Below, piece after piece: positions 63,006 to 64,000 of a stretch of 64,000 nucleotides of DNA. The notes beneath the pieces are model-generated. The model had not been told where the DNA came from, did not search any database, and saw only the letters and a list, made by a program, of their open reading frames with translations. The position numbers were made by a program, and so were the translations under genes. Numbering within the stretch: position 1 is the stretch's first letter; every line of letters starts with the position of its first letter. The stretch covers positions 48,662 through 112,661 of the forward strand of contig CAJXOF010000013.1 of the NCBI GenBank assembly GCA_913057945.1, given 5' to 3'. This stretch comes from an uncultured Hyphomonadaceae bacterium (GTDB lineage Bacteria > Pseudomonadota > Alphaproteobacteria > Caulobacterales > Hyphomonadaceae).

Positions 63006-63677
63006 ATGTCAGATATTCTGATGCCCAAGGCGACCGCCGTTTGGCTGCTCGACAATACCAGTCTCACCTTTACGCAGATCGCAGATTTCTGTGGCCTGCA
63101 CTATCTGGAAGTCAAAGGCATTGCCGATGGCGACGTGGCCGAGAACATGCGCGGCGTTGACCCGATTGCGGGCGGCATGCTGTCGCGCGAAGAAATCCGC
63201 AAGGGCGAGGGCGATGAGTCGTACAAGCTGAAGAAGGCGGCCTCCAAGATCGCCCACATTCCGCAGCCGAAGCGCAAGGGCAGCCGCTACACACCGGTTA
63301 TCCGCCGTCAGGACAAGCCGGATGCCGTGGCCTGGTTCATCCGCAACCACCCGGAAGTCTCCGACGCACAGATCTCCAAGCTGATCGGTACGACCAAATC
63401 GACGATCAACAATGTGCGGGACAAGTCGCACTGGAACTCGCCGAACATTCGTCCGGTCGACCCGGTTACGCTCGGCCTGTGTACCCAGATCGAGCTCGAC
63501 GAAGTGATCGCGAAATCTGCTGACAAGCGCCGCAAACTGGAAGCTGAAAAGGCCGAGAAGTTCGAAGGCCCGGGCCTTGCCCCCGCCCAGGACGAGGCCA
63601 GCGCCTACGAACCCGAAGAAAAGCCATCCGATGGTGGCAACGTCTCTGCAGACGACATCTTCAAGAATTTCAGCTAG
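63006..63677 (+). CDS. trcR: Cell cycle transcriptional regulator TrcR (DUF1013)
   Basis: 223 residues of the alphaproteobacterial DUF1013 family. The core contains LDNTSLTFTQIADFCGLHYLEVKGIADGD and WFIRNHPEVSDAQISKLIGTTKSTINNVR, a helix-turn-helix-like region (about 118-150). In Caulobacter the product is a cell-cycle regulator that binds RNA polymerase complexes, as I recall. It is followed by a terminator. Confidence 0.93.
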   Translation: MSDILMPKATAVWLLDNTSLTFTQIADFCGLHYLEVKGIADGDVAENMRGVDPIAGGMLSREEIRKGEGDESYKLKKAASKIAHIPQPKRKGSRYTPVIRRQDKPDAVAWFIRNHPEVSDAQISKLIGTTKSTINNVRDKSHWNSPNIRPVDPVTLGLCTQIELDEVIAKSADKRRKLEAEKAEKFEGPGLAPAQDEASAYEPEEKPSDGGNVSADDIFKNFS

Positions 63678-63702
63678 GCAAATCCTCGCACATCCGTTTC
63701 AG

Positions 63703-63731
63703 AAAGGCCGGCCCCAGCGTCGGCCTTTTTT
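63703..63731 (+). terminator. Intrinsic terminator of trcR
   Basis: AAAGGCCG (63703-63710) and CGGCCTTT (63721-63728) form an 8-bp stem around a 10-base loop, extended by a run of six T. Confidence 0.9.
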
Positions 63732-63781
63732 GTGCACGCACTCCCCCTCTTCGTGTCATCCCCGAGGGCGAAGGCATTTAC

Positions 63782-63891
63782 TTTGTCATCCCGGAATTTG
63801 CGCCAGCAAATATCCGGGACCCAGCAGAGCGAGGGCGCGATCCGGGTACTGGATCCCGGATAAATCCTGTCGGATTTTCCGGGATGACAAA
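63782..63891. repeat. Intergenic palindromic repeat (GTCATCCCGGA type)
   Basis: The left edge TTTGTCATCCCGGAA and right edge TTTTCCGGGATGACAAA are inverted copies, enclosing further inverted stretches such as ATCCGGG/CCCGGAT. A partial copy GTCATCCC lies at 63754-63761. Similar repeats are common in intergenic regions of alphaproteobacteria. It carries no supported gene. Confidence 0.7.
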
Positions 63892-63908
63892 ACCTCCTCT
63901 CCCCGCCT

Positions 63909-63926
63909 CTCCGGCGCAGGCCGGAG
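63909..63926. repeat. CTCCGGC/GCCGGAG hairpin
   Basis: Perfect 7-bp stem with a 4-base loop, part of the repeat-rich end of the window. Confidence 0.5.
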
Positions 63927-63956
63927 TCTCGTGCCGCTGGCTCCACCCCCTCGTAG

Positions 63957-63982
63957 GGCGGGTTAGCAACGCGTAACCCGCC
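63957..63982. repeat. GGCGGGTTA/TAACCCGCC inverted repeat
   Basis: Perfect 9-bp arms around an 8-base loop. This type of palindrome is frequently dispersed in bacterial genomes. From 63678 to 64000 only the terminator and such repeats are seen; an open frame at 63577-63966 runs through them and is not supported. Confidence 0.6.
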
Positions 63983-64000
63983 ATCCGGTCTCGCGGCATG

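Noticed and set aside
63577..63966. Open frame through the terminal repeats
   Set aside because: It starts inside trcR in another frame and runs through palindromic repeats.
1..64000. CRISPR array, tRNA, rRNA, prophage or IS element
   Set aside because: No spaced direct repeats, tRNA-like sequences, rRNA or transposase genes were recognised.

Overview
The window is a high-GC chromosomal segment of an alphaproteobacterium. Gene content and the protein sequences point to the Hyphomonadaceae/Caulobacterales neighbourhood: RcdA (DUF1465), a DUF1192 protein, TrcR (DUF1013), an S16 and an L19 with long Ala/Glu tails, and the gene set ffh - chorismate mutase - rpsP - rimM - trmD - rplS - leuC. The family assignment is inferred from recognised proteins, not from a search. 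No rRNA, tRNA, prophage, transposase or CRISPR array was seen.

Layout. 1-5121 (+): the 3' end of a creatininase gene, then a four-gene ABC export module (GldA/GldF/GldG-like plus DUF4340). 5122-8578 (-): DUF1223 protein and aconitase. 8697-11379 (+): cytochrome c maturation genes ccmABCDG, including a 54-residue ccmD. 11396-19807: a MarR-type protein with a histone-H1-like tail, a NUDIX hydrolase, YciB, an EamA transporter, an N-acyl-D-amino-acid deacylase-like enzyme, then ftsY-mtaB-dapF. 19871-28833: a mixed stretch with mesaconyl-CoA hydratase-like and malyl-CoA-lyase-like enzymes, an ArsC-family protein, a class C serine hydrolase, LysE, RarD, asd, and a TIGR03084 protein. 28843-37400 (-): an amidohydrolase, leuB, three small lipoproteins, leuD, a VOC protein, cysK, leuC, a SecDF-P1-like lipoprotein and rplS. 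37387-46251: trmD, a Rieske oxygenase (+), a glycosyltransferase (+), two beta/gamma-crystallin proteins on either side of rimM, rpsP, chorismate mutase and ffh. 46443-54691: GNAT, S9 peptidase, AGE epimerase, gpmA, a free RibD-type deaminase, GT4 and a GST. 54771-63677: Hsp20, an exported methyltransferase-like lipoprotein, a 2OG-Fe(II) oxygenase, ppa, LysE, carbonic anhydrase with a divergent TetR, an acyltransferase, then rcdA, DUF1192, a quinone oxidoreductase and trcR. 63678-64000 holds a terminator and palindromic repeats with no supported gene.

Read on the minus strand, the housekeeping genes keep one order: ffh, chorismate mutase, rpsP, rimM, trmD, rplS, leuC, leuD, leuB, asd, dapF, mtaB, ftsY, yciB, then the ccm genes (inverted) and acnA. 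This resembles a gene order I know from other alphaproteobacteria, but here most junctions carry accessory genes. Those additions are often exported or poorly characterised proteins, many on the plus strand.

The most unusual items are the two Ca2+-motif beta/gamma-crystallin proteins inside the rpsP-rimM-trmD region, the MarR/H1-like fusion, a 30-bp perfect palindrome at 21715-21744, a lipoprotein resembling the SecD P1 head, and a candidate RNA thermosensor ahead of hsp20.
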